Origin: Pelomonas cellulosilytica
Lineage (GTDB): Bacteria > Pseudomonadota > Gammaproteobacteria > Burkholderiales > Burkholderiaceae_C
Reading direction: 5' to 3'
Assembly (NCBI RefSeq): GCF_021353265.1
Contig: NZ_JAJTWU010000001.1
Coordinates: 620,001 to 684,000 of the forward strand
Length of the DNA stretch: 64,000 bases
How positions within the stretch are numbered: position 1 is the first letter of the stretch; every line of letters starts with the position of its first letter. The position numbers and the translations under genes were made by a program. Positions 36,141 to 44,101 of the stretch are shown one piece after another. The notes under the pieces were generated by a model. That model searched no databases. It was given only the letters and a program-made list of their open reading frames with translations, and was not told the origin of the DNA.

Positions 36141-36593
36141 ATGCAAGTGATCCTGCTCGAAAAAGTCGCCAACCTCGGCAACCTCGGCGATGTCGTCAAG
36201 GTCAAGGACGGCTACGCCCGCAACTTCCTGATCCCGACCAAGGCCGCCCGCCGTGCGACCGACGCCGCGATCAAGGAATTCGAAGCCCGTCGCGCCGAGC
36301 TCGAAAAGGCCGCCGCCGAGAAGCTGGCCGAAGCCCAGAAGCTGGGCGAGAAGATTGCCGGCTCGACCGTGCGCATCGCCCAGAAGGCCGGTGTGGACGG
36401 CCGCCTGTTCGGCTCGGTGACCAACGCCGACATCGCCGACGCACTGACGAAGGCCGGCACGCCGGTCGTCAAGTCCCAGGTGCGCCTGCCCAACGGTCCG
36501 CTGAAGGCCGTCGGCGAGTTCCCGGTCAACGTTGCCGCCCACACGGATGTGGTCGTCGAAGTGACCGTCCAGGTCGTCGCCGAAGCCGAGTAA
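36141..36593 (+). CDS. rplI: 50S ribosomal protein L9
   Basis: The 150-residue product starts [20 protein letters not shown] and continues [20 protein letters not shown], the L9 N-terminal domain, then a long connecting helix ([20 protein letters not shown]) and the C-terminal RNA-binding domain. TAAGGAG lies before the ATG. It closes the rpsF-priB-rpsR-rplI operon and is followed by an intrinsic terminator. Confidence 0.98.
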   Translation: MQVILLEKVANLGNLGDVVKVKDGYARNFLIPTKAARRATDAAIKEFEARRAELEKAAAEKLAEAQKLGEKIAGSTVRIAQKAGVDGRLFGSVTNADIADALTKAGTPVVKSQVRLPNGPLKAVGEFPVNVAAHTDVVVEVTVQVVAEAE

Positions 36594-36641
36594 CGCTTCT
36601 CCGGATGGCGCGGTGGCCCAAGCCGCCGCAACATCAAATTG

Positions 36642-36671
36642 AAGGCCGAAGCCTCCCGAGGTTTCGGCCTT
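36642..36671 (+). terminator. Intrinsic terminator after rplI
   Basis: AAGGCCGAAGCCTC pairs with GAGGTTTCGGCCTT (one G-T pair) around CC, and a T-rich stretch (TCTGTCTTTC) follows. It separates the rpsF operon from dnaB. Confidence 0.8.
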
Positions 36672-36733
36672 CTGTCTTTCAGGGCCCAGTTTTCCCGCTC
36701 GGTCCACCGGCTACACCCAGTTCGTCCACAGCG

Positions 36734-36742
36734 TTATCCACA
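36734..36742 (+). promoter_or_regulatory. DnaA box upstream of dnaB
   Basis: TTATCCACA is an exact match to the high-affinity DnaA box. It ends four bases before the dnaB ATG. A weaker relative, TCGTCCACA (7 of 9), lies at 36722-36730 in the same direction. Confidence 0.7.
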
Positions 36743-36746
36743 AGCG

Positions 36747-38168
36747 ATGTCTGCGATCTTCCCTGCCTCCTCCTCCGCCCCGCCCGATGACGAAGTGGCC
36801 CGGCTGCGCGTGCCGCCGCATTCGGTGGAGGCCGAGTACAGCGTGCTCGGCGGCCTGCTGATCGACAACTCCGCATGGGACCGCGCGGCCGACCTGCTGA
36901 CCGAGAGCGACTTCTACCGCTTCGAGCACAAGCACATCTACGCGGCCATCGGCAAGCTGATCAACGCCGGCAAGCCGGCCGACGTCGTCACCGTCTTCGA
37001 CGAGCTCACGTCGCTGGGTCGGGCCGATGAGTGCGGCGGCCTGTCGTACCTGAACTCCATCGCGCAGAGCGTGCCGAGTGCCGCCAATCTGCGTCGTTAT
37101 GCGGAGATCGTCCGGGAGCGCGCCATCCTGCGCAAGCTGGTGGCAACTTCCGACGAAATCGCCACCGCCGCGATGAACCCTCAGGGCCGAGCGGTCACGC
37201 AGATCCTCGACGAGGCCGAGGGCAAGATCTTCCGCATCGGCGAGGAGGGCTCGCGCAGCCAGCAAGGCTTCCAGAGTATGGACCGGCTGGTCGTGCAGCT
37301 CATCGACCGCGTCAACGAGCTGGCCGAGAGCGGTGCGCAGGATGTGACCGGCGTGCGCACCGGCTTCTACGACCTGGACAAGCAGACGGCCGGCCTGCAG
37401 CCGGGCGACCTGATCGTGCTGGCCGCGCGCCCGTCCATGGGCAAGACGGCGTTCGCCGTCAACATCGCCGAGAACGTCGCCATCAACGAGGGCCTGCCCG
37501 TCGTCATCTACTCGATGGAAATGGGCGCCGCGCAGCTGGCGTTGCGGATGGTGGGCTCCATCGGCCGCATTGACCAGAGCCACCTGCGCACCGGTCGTCT
37601 GGCCGACGACGAGTGGAGCCGGCTGTCCGAGGCGGTCGACAAGCTGGGCAAGGCGGCGATCTACATCGACGAAAGCCCCGGCCTGTCGCCCAGCGAGGTG
37701 CGCGCCCGCGCCCGCCGTCAGGCCCGCATCAGTGGCCAGTTGGGGCTGATCGTCATCGACTATTTGCAGCTGATGACGGGCAACGGCGGCGGCAATGAGG
37801 AAAACCGCGCGACCGTGCTGGGCGAAATCTCACGGGGCCTGAAGGCGCTTGCCAAGGAGCTGCGCTGCCCCGTCATCGCGCTGTCGCAGCTGAACCGCTC
37901 GGTGGAGCAGCGGCCCGACAAGCGGCCCATGATGTCCGACCTGCGCGAATCCGGCGCCATCGAGCAGGACGCGGACATCATCATGTTCATCTACCGCGAC
38001 GAGTACTACACGAAGGACGAGTGCAAGGAGCCGGGCGTTGCGGAAATCATCATCGCCAAGCAGCGTAACGGCCCGGTCGGTACAGTGAAGCTCGCCTTCC
38101 AGCGCATGCACACCAAGTTCGAGAACCTGGCGCCGGGCTATGTCGGCGTCGAGCGCGACGAGTATTGA
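36747..38168 (+). CDS. dnaB: Replicative DNA helicase DnaB
   Basis: The 473-residue protein has the N-terminal DnaB domain (VPPHSVEAEYSVLGGLLIDN), the linker, and a RecA-type helicase domain with Walker A ARPSMGKTAFAVNIAEN, LIVIDYLQLMTG (Walker B) and RGLKALAKELRCPVIALSQL. DnaB is the hexameric 5'-3' fork helicase that recruits DnaG, also in this window. There is no intein. The ATG at 36747 matches the family start; the frame is open further upstream over the rplI terminator. A perfect DnaA box overlaps the position of its ribosome site. Confidence 0.97.
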   Translation: MSAIFPASSSAPPDDEVARLRVPPHSVEAEYSVLGGLLIDNSAWDRAADLLTESDFYRFEHKHIYAAIGKLINAGKPADVVTVFDELTSLGRADECGGLSYLNSIAQSVPSAANLRRYAEIVRERAILRKLVATSDEIATAAMNPQGRAVTQILDEAEGKIFRIGEEGSRSQQGFQSMDRLVVQLIDRVNELAESGAQDVTGVRTGFYDLDKQTAGLQPGDLIVLAARPSMGKTAFAVNIAENVAINEGLPVVIYSMEMGAAQLALRMVGSIGRIDQSHLRTGRLADDEWSRLSEAVDKLGKAAIYIDESPGLSPSEVRARARRQARISGQLGLIVIDYLQLMTGNGGGNEENRATVLGEISRGLKALAKELRCPVIALSQLNRSVEQRPDKRPMMSDLRESGAIEQDADIIMFIYRDEYYTKDECKEPGVAEIIIAKQRNGPVGTVKLAFQRMHTKFENLAPGYVGVERDEY

Positions 38169-38187
38169 TGCCGGTCGTGGGACTCGC

Positions 38188-38952
38188 TCAGGCGGGCCTG
38201 AACGTGCTGCTCATGACGAACTCGTAGCGCTCCGGCCGGATGTAGAAGTGCGTGTGATCGCAGCACGCACCTGAACCGAAGTACGACGTGCGGCGCATCA
38301 GCAGCAGCGCGCTGCCCGCCGCCACCTGCAGCGCCCCGGCCAGGCGCTCGTCAGCTGCCAATGCGCCGATGGCGATGTCCGCCCGCGCCGGGCCTTCGCC
38401 CATCTTGTCGGCCAGCAGGCTGTAGGCCGGCTGCTGCTCCACCTCCGCCCAGCTGAGGTCGTTGAGCCGGTAGGGCAGGTGGCTCTCGCCTAGCGCGATC
38501 GGCTCGCCGTCGACGAAGTGCAGCCGTTGCACGAACAACCCCCTCACGGCGGGCGCGAACCGCTGGCGCATGTCGTCCGGTAGCGTGACCACCTTCTTCT
38601 CCAGCAGCTGCATGGTCGCCCGCAGGCCTTGCAGCTTGAGCGACTCGTGGAAGCTGCGCAGCGTGTCCAGCCCGTGGCGCATCTGGCGTCCGGCGACGAA
38701 GCTGCCCTTGCCCTGCTTGCGCACGACGGCGCCTTCCTGCACCAGCTTGTCCAGCGCCAGCCGCACGGTGACGCGGCTGACGCCGAAGCGCTCACCGATC
38801 TCCGCCTCCGACGGCAGGCGGCCCGTGGGCTCGTAGAGGCCCGCCTCCATCTCCTCCATCAGCCGAGCGGCGATCTGCTCGTACAGCGACGTGGCGTTCT
38901 GCCGGGTCAGCGCCGTGCGGAGGGCGGGTGCGGGTGCGGCGGTTTTACTCAT
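38188..38952 (-). CDS. GntR/HutC-family transcriptional regulator
   Basis: The 254-residue protein has an N-terminal winged helix (about residues 20-85: LYEQIAARLMEEMEAGLYEP, GRLPSEAEIGERFGVSRVTV, RLALDKLVQEGAVVRKQGKG) and a C-terminal UTRA ligand-binding domain (about 100-245, including SHLPYRLNDLSWAEV and LLLMRRTSYFGSGACC). It is divergent from the ABC transporter operon and probably controls it by binding the palindromes in the shared 92-base interval. The UTRA ligand should relate to the transported compound. The Cys pair followed by DHTHFYIRPER is typical of the domain end. Confidence 0.9.
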   Translation of the reverse strand: MSKTAAPAPALRTALTRQNATSLYEQIAARLMEEMEAGLYEPTGRLPSEAEIGERFGVSRVTVRLALDKLVQEGAVVRKQGKGSFVAGRQMRHGLDTLRSFHESLKLQGLRATMQLLEKKVVTLPDDMRQRFAPAVRGLFVQRLHFVDGEPIALGESHLPYRLNDLSWAEVEQQPAYSLLADKMGEGPARADIAIGALAADERLAGALQVAAGSALLLMRRTSYFGSGACCDHTHFYIRPERYEFVMSSTFRPA

Positions 38953-38967
38953 ATGGTCAGTCGGTAT

Positions 38968-39007
38968 CCGCAGATGGACAACTTGTATTAATACGTATTA
39001 TCTGCGG
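38968..39007. promoter_or_regulatory. Candidate GntR operator
   Basis: Two nested dyads lie between the divergent genes. The outer is CCGCAGAT (38968-38975) with ATCTGCGG (39000-39007), an exact 8-bp inverted repeat. Inside it is the perfect 12-base palindrome TAATACGTATTA (38989-39000). HutC-type regulators bind AT-rich TTGTATATACAA-like dyads, and TTGTAT is present at 38984-38989. Confidence 0.6.
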
Positions 39008-39044
39008 CATTCCAGCGGCCTAACAACTCGGCCCCGACGCCTCC

Positions 39045-39872
39045 ATGCCGTACCCGTCACGACCCCCTCCACCACCTGCCGAAAGCCCCTTCCGCGGGCG
39101 CGAGCCTGACGGCCTGCGCCTGTCGGGCGTCCACTTCTCGCATGCCGACGGCCAGCCGGTGTTCCAGGGGCTGGATCTCGCTGTCGCACCGGGTGAGTTC
39201 GTCGTGGTGCTGGGCCCGTCGGGCTGTGGCAAGTCGACGCTGTTGAACCTGTTGTCGGGCTTCCTGCCGCCGGATCGCGGGCGCGTGGAACTCAACGACG
39301 TGGCGGTGCGCCCCGAGATGCCCGAGCTGGGTTATGTGTTCCAGTCGCCGCATCTGTTCCCATGGTTGAACGCGCTGGACAACGTGCGCTTCGGCCTGCG
39401 GATGCAGGGCCTGCTGACGCCCCGCCAGCAGGCTGACAAGGCGTTGCACTATCTGCGACTGGTCGGCCTGGAAGCGGCGGCCCACAAGCTGCCGCACCAG
39501 CTGTCGGGCGGCATGCGGCAACGCGTGGCGCTTGCCCGCGCGCTGGCCCCCGAGCCCGCGCTGCTGCTGGCCGACGAGCCGTTCGCCGCGCTGGACGCGA
39601 TGAGCCGCCGGCACATGAACGAGGAGCTGCTGCGGCTGTGGTCCGCGCTGGGGCAGACGGTGGTGTTCGTCACCCACGACATCGACGAGGCCGTCTTCCT
39701 GGCCGACCGCGTCGTCGTGCTCGGCCGTGCGCCGCGGGGCATCGACTGCGAACTCCTCATCGACCTGCCGCGCCCGCGCCAACTGCCGCAGACGCAGCGC
39801 CTGCCGCGCTTCCATGCCTTGCGCGATCAGCTTCTCGATCGCATCGACCACGTGACCACCCAGCCCGCATGA
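39045..39872 (+). CDS. ABC transporter ATP-binding protein (NitT/TauT type)
   Basis: The 275-residue ATPase has Walker A LGPSGCGKSTLLNLLSG, the Q-loop in YVFQSPHLFPWLNALDNVRF, the signature LSGGMRQRVALARAL, Walker B ALLLADEPFAALD and the H-loop TVVFVTHDIDEAVFL. The sequence groups with SsuB/TauB/NrtD-like importers. A Pro-rich, possibly disordered N-terminus of about 20 residues precedes the domain. Its stop overlaps the ATG of the binding-protein gene. Substrate is unknown. Confidence 0.92.
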   Translation: MPYPSRPPPPPAESPFRGREPDGLRLSGVHFSHADGQPVFQGLDLAVAPGEFVVVLGPSGCGKSTLLNLLSGFLPPDRGRVELNDVAVRPEMPELGYVFQSPHLFPWLNALDNVRFGLRMQGLLTPRQQADKALHYLRLVGLEAAAHKLPHQLSGGMRQRVALARALAPEPALLLADEPFAALDAMSRRHMNEELLRLWSALGQTVVFVTHDIDEAVFLADRVVVLGRAPRGIDCELLIDLPRPRQLPQTQRLPRFHALRDQLLDRIDHVTTQPA

Positions 39873-40885
39873 CAGTCGCACGCCGCCCCCTGCTTACCCT
39901 GCTGCTCGCCGCAGCCTCCCTGTGCCTGACGTCCACCGCGCGCGCCGACACCAGGCCGCTGCGCGTTGGCTGGGTGTTCGCGATGGCGAACGCGCCGGCC
40001 GTCATCGCCGAGCAGAAGCGCTTCTTCGCTGAAGAGGGACTGAGCGTGGAGCTCAAATCCTTCGGCGACGGCCCCGTGCTGCAGCAGGCTCTGGCAGCCG
40101 GCGAGCTGGACTTGGCCTACGTCGGCGCCCCGCCCGTCTACCAGTGGTTCTCGCGCGGCCTTGATGCGCGCATCCTCGCCAAGGTCAACTACGGACAGGC
40201 GGCCGTCATCAGCACCGCCGCAGGTCCCGTGAAGACGCTGGCCGACCTGCGCGGCCGGCGTCTGGCGTCGGTCGCCAAGGGCAGCGGCATGGACGTGCTG
40301 CTGCGCGGCTTCGTGCTGAAGGAGCAGGCCGCGCTGGACCCTGAGAAGGACCTCGGCATCCTGCCCATGCCGCCGGCCAACATGAACGCGGCGCTGGACC
40401 GCAACGTGGCCGACGCCGCCTTCCTGTGGGAGCCCTTCGTGTCGCAGGCGCTGCTGCGCGGCAACAGCCGCCTGGTGCTGGACCTGAACCAGGCGCTGCC
40501 GGAGTACCCGTGGTATGTCGTCATGGCACCGGTCGCGACGCTGAAGGAGCGCGGCAGCGACGTAGTGAAGCTGCTGCGCGCGCATCACAAGGCCATCAAC
40601 TTCCTGAAGCAGCAGCCCGCCGAGAGCAACCAGATCATCGCCCAGGCCTTCAAGCTCGAGGCCGTGCAGACGGCAGACGGCAAGACCATCGCGCCAACGG
40701 CCATCGTGCAGGAGGCGCGCAAGCGCCTGGGCTGGGCGGATGCGCTCGAGGCGCAGGACCTGCGCTTCATCCAGCGGCTCATGGACTACTCGCTATCGCT
40801 GGGCTTCATCGCCCAGCCGCTCAAGGTGGAGAAGGTGGTCGACACCGGCTACTGGCTGAAGGCCACCGCAGGCGTCCCGAAATGA
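39869..40885 (+). CDS. ABC transporter substrate-binding protein (NitT/TauT type)
   Basis: The 338-residue protein has a signal peptide cleaved near ARA-DT and then LRVGWVFAMANAPAVIAEQK, FFAEEGLSVELKSFGDGPVL and ALAAGELDLAYVGAPPVYQW, the NMT1/SsuA-like fold of binding proteins for sulfonates, nitrate, thiamine precursors and related ligands. It should be periplasmic. It overlaps its neighbours on both sides by four bases, so all three transporter subunits are translationally coupled. Confidence 0.9.
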   Translation: MTVARRPLLTLLLAAASLCLTSTARADTRPLRVGWVFAMANAPAVIAEQKRFFAEEGLSVELKSFGDGPVLQQALAAGELDLAYVGAPPVYQWFSRGLDARILAKVNYGQAAVISTAAGPVKTLADLRGRRLASVAKGSGMDVLLRGFVLKEQAALDPEKDLGILPMPPANMNAALDRNVADAAFLWEPFVSQALLRGNSRLVLDLNQALPEYPWYVVMAPVATLKERGSDVVKLLRAHHKAINFLKQQPAESNQIIAQAFKLEAVQTADGKTIAPTAIVQEARKRLGWADALEAQDLRFIQRLMDYSLSLGFIAQPLKVEKVVDTGYWLKATAGVPK

Positions 40886-41682
40886 CCACCATGGCCTTGA
40901 TGGAGAAGCCCGCCACCGCCTCGCGCCGGGCCACATGGCGCTGGCAGCGCGGGCTGGCGTGGGCTTCCATCCCGCTGATCCTGCTGGTGTGGATGCTGCT
41001 GGCGCTACGCATGCCGTCCTATGTGCTGCCCCAGCCCTGGGACGTGCTGCGCGAGGGACTGCGCGCCTGGCAGGACGGCAGCCTGCCCCGGCACCTGGGC
41101 GCCAGCCTGCTGCGCGAGCTGGCGGGCTTCGGCCTGGCCGCGGCGCTCGCCATCGCGCTGGGCACGGCGATGGGCCTGTCGGCGGGCTGGCGGGCGTTCA
41201 TGGGGCCGGTCAACAGCCTGTTCATGGCCATCCCGCCCATCGCCTGGACGCCGCTGGTCATCCTCTTCCTCGGCCTGGGCGAGGCCTCGATGCTGGCCGT
41301 CATCGTCATGGCCGCCATGTTCCCGATGGCGATCACCGTCGAGGAGGGCGTGCGCTCCATCGAGGGCGGCGAGGTCCGCGCCGCGCGCACGCTGGGAGCG
41401 TCGCGGCGGCAGCTGCTGCGCTTCGTCTACCTGCCGGCCTGCCTGCCCTTCATCACGGCGGCGCTGCGCATCGGCTTCAGCCAGGCGTGGCGGGCACTGA
41501 TCGCGGCCGAGATGATCGGCGCGTCCAAGGGCATCGGCTGGATGGTGTCCACCGGCGGCCAGATCGGCAACAGCAGCCAGGTGCTGCTGGGCATCGCGTT
41601 GATCGGCCTGATCGCTTGGCTGACGGAGAGCTTCGTCTTCCGTCGGCTGGAAGCCCGCTACAGCCACTGGCGCGGCCAGTGA
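40882..41682 (+). CDS. ABC transporter permease (NitT/TauT type)
   Basis: The 266-residue membrane protein has six hydrophobic segments and the permease coupling motif EEGVRSIEGGEVRAARTLGA, then SRRQLLRFVYLPACLPFIT, as in SsuC/TauC. The C-terminus carries AAEMIGASKGIGWMV, typical of the group. The first 20 residues are polar and Arg-rich and lie on the cytoplasmic side. It follows the binding protein with an ATGA overlap and precedes the PHP hydrolase by 19 bases. Confidence 0.92.
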   Translation: MTTMALMEKPATASRRATWRWQRGLAWASIPLILLVWMLLALRMPSYVLPQPWDVLREGLRAWQDGSLPRHLGASLLRELAGFGLAAALAIALGTAMGLSAGWRAFMGPVNSLFMAIPPIAWTPLVILFLGLGEASMLAVIVMAAMFPMAITVEEGVRSIEGGEVRAARTLGASRRQLLRFVYLPACLPFITAALRIGFSQAWRALIAAEMIGASKGIGWMVSTGGQIGNSSQVLLGIALIGLIAWLTESFVFRRLEARYSHWRGQ

Positions 41683-41701
41683 GCCTTCTCATCGACCCAC
41701 C

Positions 41702-44083
41702 ATGACCCATCCCTTCGACCCCGCCCGCGAGGCCGGTGACTACATCGCTCCGCGTGGCCTTTACGAACAGAACAAGGGCAAGCCCTTCCTCGGCCGGCTC
41801 AGCTGCGACCGCCAGCAACTGGTGGCCGGCGAGTGGACGGAGCTGACGCTGGTCTACGAGGTCGGCGCCTCGGGCTTGGCCGATGGCGCCTGGCTCAAGC
41901 TCGCGTTCAAGTTCTATTCGGACTGGGCGCTGTTCCAGACGACCGATCCGCGTGCGGCCAACTTCGTGTCGGCCGAATACCAGGCGGGGCCGCTGGTGCC
42001 GGGCCAGAGCCCCGCGACGGTGCAGCACCTGAAGGTGCGGTTCGACCAGAAGGGCCATGAGCGGCCGTTCCAGAAGGCGGTGCTGATCGACATCGTCGAT
42101 GGCTACCTCAACCCCGGCGACCGCATCGTCATCCGCCTGGGCGACCGGCGCCACGGCGGTGCGGGCACGCGGGTGCAGAGCTTCGTCGAGCAGGGCTTCC
42201 GCTTCCGCATGTTCATCGACCCGCTGGGCAGCTCCAAGTTCGCCGAGGTGCCGGGCGACTGCGTGCTGGACATCGTGCCGGGGTCACCGGCGCGCCTGCA
42301 GCTCATCGCACCGCGGCTGGTGGGTGTCGGCGAGGCATTCGACACGCTCGTGCGACTGGATGACGCCTGGGGCAACACCTGCCGTGACATGCCGCTGGCA
42401 GGCATGCTGACCTTGCACGGTCCCGACGGCGCCGCCGAGGCGCGACCGTTCACGCTCGCGACCGAGGGCTGGGCTGTGGCGCGCCTGTCGGCGCATCGGC
42501 TGGCCGCCACGGGCGAGTGGCGGCTGACGGCCGAGGTGGCGCACCCGCCGCTGAGCCTGGCCGCGCAGGCCTACGTCACCGCGGCTGAGCTGCCTGGCCT
42601 GCGGCCGCTGTATGCCGACCTGCACGTGCACTCCGACGACACCATCGGCACCAACGACACGCGTTACAACCTCAGCTACGGCCGCGATGTCGCCGGCCTC
42701 GACGTGCTGGGCTACACGGCCAACGACTTCAACATCACCGAGGCGCGCTGGAACCAGGCGGTCGCTCTGATCCATGCGCTCAACGAACCCGGCCGCTTTG
42801 TCTGCTACCCGGGCACCGAGTGGTGCGGCAACTCCGCGGCCGGCGGTGATCGCAACATCGTCTTCCTCGGCGAGGGCAAGCCGCGCTTTCCGTTCGACGA
42901 GCAGGGGCGGCTGATGCGCAGCTTCGAGTGGAACGAGTTCACGCAGGGCACGATCCGGCCCGGCACCTGGCCGGTGGACGACCTGTACGCCGCCTACGCC
43001 GACGACCCCGAGTGCCACCTGATGATCCCGCACGTTGGCGGGCGGCGCTGCAACCTCGACTGGCACCATCCGCAACTGGAGCGGCTGGTGGAGGTCGGCT
43101 CTGCCTGGGGGCAGTTCCACTGGGTCTATGCCGAGGCACTGGCGCGGGGCTATCGCGTCGGCGCCGTTGCCAACAGCGACGAGCACCAGGGCCGCTGCGG
43201 CGGTGGCGTGCCGGCCACGGCCGTGTTCGGCTCGCGAGGAGGGCTCACCGGCGTGCTGGCCGCGCGCTTCGACCGTCAGGCCGTGGGCCAGGCGCTGCGC
43301 GCGCGCCGCACCTTCGCCACGACGGGTGAGCGCAGCTTCGCCTCGCTGCGCCTCGGCGAGCACTGGATGGGCGATGTCTGCACGACGGATGGCGCCACGC
43401 CGCTGGCCTACCGGCTGCTGGGCGATGCCGGCTGGGAGCGCGTGCAGCTGTTCCGCGGCGACCAGTGCATCTGGTCGCGGGACCTGCATCGAGAGCTCGG
43501 CTGGTCCGGCACCCGCGTGCGCGTGCGTGTCGGCGGCGCGCGCATCAAGGACCGCTACCGCGGCGCTTACTGGGACGGCAGCATCGACGTGCGCGGCACC
43601 AACCTGCGCGCGGTCCACGCGTTGGGCTTCGACCATGCCGAGCAGACGACGTGGCGCGAAGACACGACGACCGTCTGCTTCAAGACCGCCACGCATGGCG
43701 ACACCGACAGCATCGAGCTGACGCTGGGCGAGCTGCGCGACGCACACATCACCGTGAACGCACGCATCGATGGTTATGTGAAGGTCGGCAGCCCGCTCAA
43801 GCGCCAGCCCTTCGTGCATGCGCCGGAGGTGGAGGTGCGCATCAGCGGTGCGGAGCTGCTGGCGCGCGGCTCGTTCCAGGAGGAGCTGCCCGGCACCGAG
43901 CTCGTGCTCAGCGTTGAACCCGTCACCGACGCCGCCTTGCCGCGCGACGTGTCGGGCGAGGTGGACCTGCTCAGCCTCGGCCTGCAAGCCGGCGTGGAGC
44001 ATCCGCTCTTCATCACCGCCCGCCAGCGTGACCAATCGCGCGTGTGGACCTCGGCGCTCTTCGTCACGACCGCCATGGGCTGA
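41702..44083 (+). CDS. Large cytoplasmic PHP/DUF3604-type metal-dependent hydrolase
   Basis: The 793-residue protein has no signal peptide. About 300 N-terminal residues form a beta-rich region of unknown role. A PHP-type phosphoesterase core follows: YADLHVHSDDTIGTNDTRY with metal ligands H308 and H310, VCYPGTEWCGNSAAGGDRNI, LMIPHVGGRRCNLDWHHPQ and GAVANSDEHQGRCGG. The C-terminal ~200 residues are again beta-rich. Similar proteins carry the label DUF3604, with no known substrate. It is the last gene of the GntR-controlled ABC operon, so it probably acts on the imported compound or a metabolite of it. Confidence 0.75.
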   Translation: MTHPFDPAREAGDYIAPRGLYEQNKGKPFLGRLSCDRQQLVAGEWTELTLVYEVGASGLADGAWLKLAFKFYSDWALFQTTDPRAANFVSAEYQAGPLVPGQSPATVQHLKVRFDQKGHERPFQKAVLIDIVDGYLNPGDRIVIRLGDRRHGGAGTRVQSFVEQGFRFRMFIDPLGSSKFAEVPGDCVLDIVPGSPARLQLIAPRLVGVGEAFDTLVRLDDAWGNTCRDMPLAGMLTLHGPDGAAEARPFTLATEGWAVARLSAHRLAATGEWRLTAEVAHPPLSLAAQAYVTAAELPGLRPLYADLHVHSDDTIGTNDTRYNLSYGRDVAGLDVLGYTANDFNITEARWNQAVALIHALNEPGRFVCYPGTEWCGNSAAGGDRNIVFLGEGKPRFPFDEQGRLMRSFEWNEFTQGTIRPGTWPVDDLYAAYADDPECHLMIPHVGGRRCNLDWHHPQLERLVEVGSAWGQFHWVYAEALARGYRVGAVANSDEHQGRCGGGVPATAVFGSRGGLTGVLAARFDRQAVGQALRARRTFATTGERSFASLRLGEHWMGDVCTTDGATPLAYRLLGDAGWERVQLFRGDQCIWSRDLHRELGWSGTRVRVRVGGARIKDRYRGAYWDGSIDVRGTNLRAVHALGFDHAEQTTWREDTTTVCFKTATHGDTDSIELTLGELRDAHITVNARIDGYVKVGSPLKRQPFVHAPEVEVRISGAELLARGSFQEELPGTELVLSVEPVTDAALPRDVSGEVDLLSLGLQAGVEHPLFITARQRDQSRVWTSALFVTTAMG

Positions 44084-44101
44084 CGGACGAGACCGCCGCC
44101 G

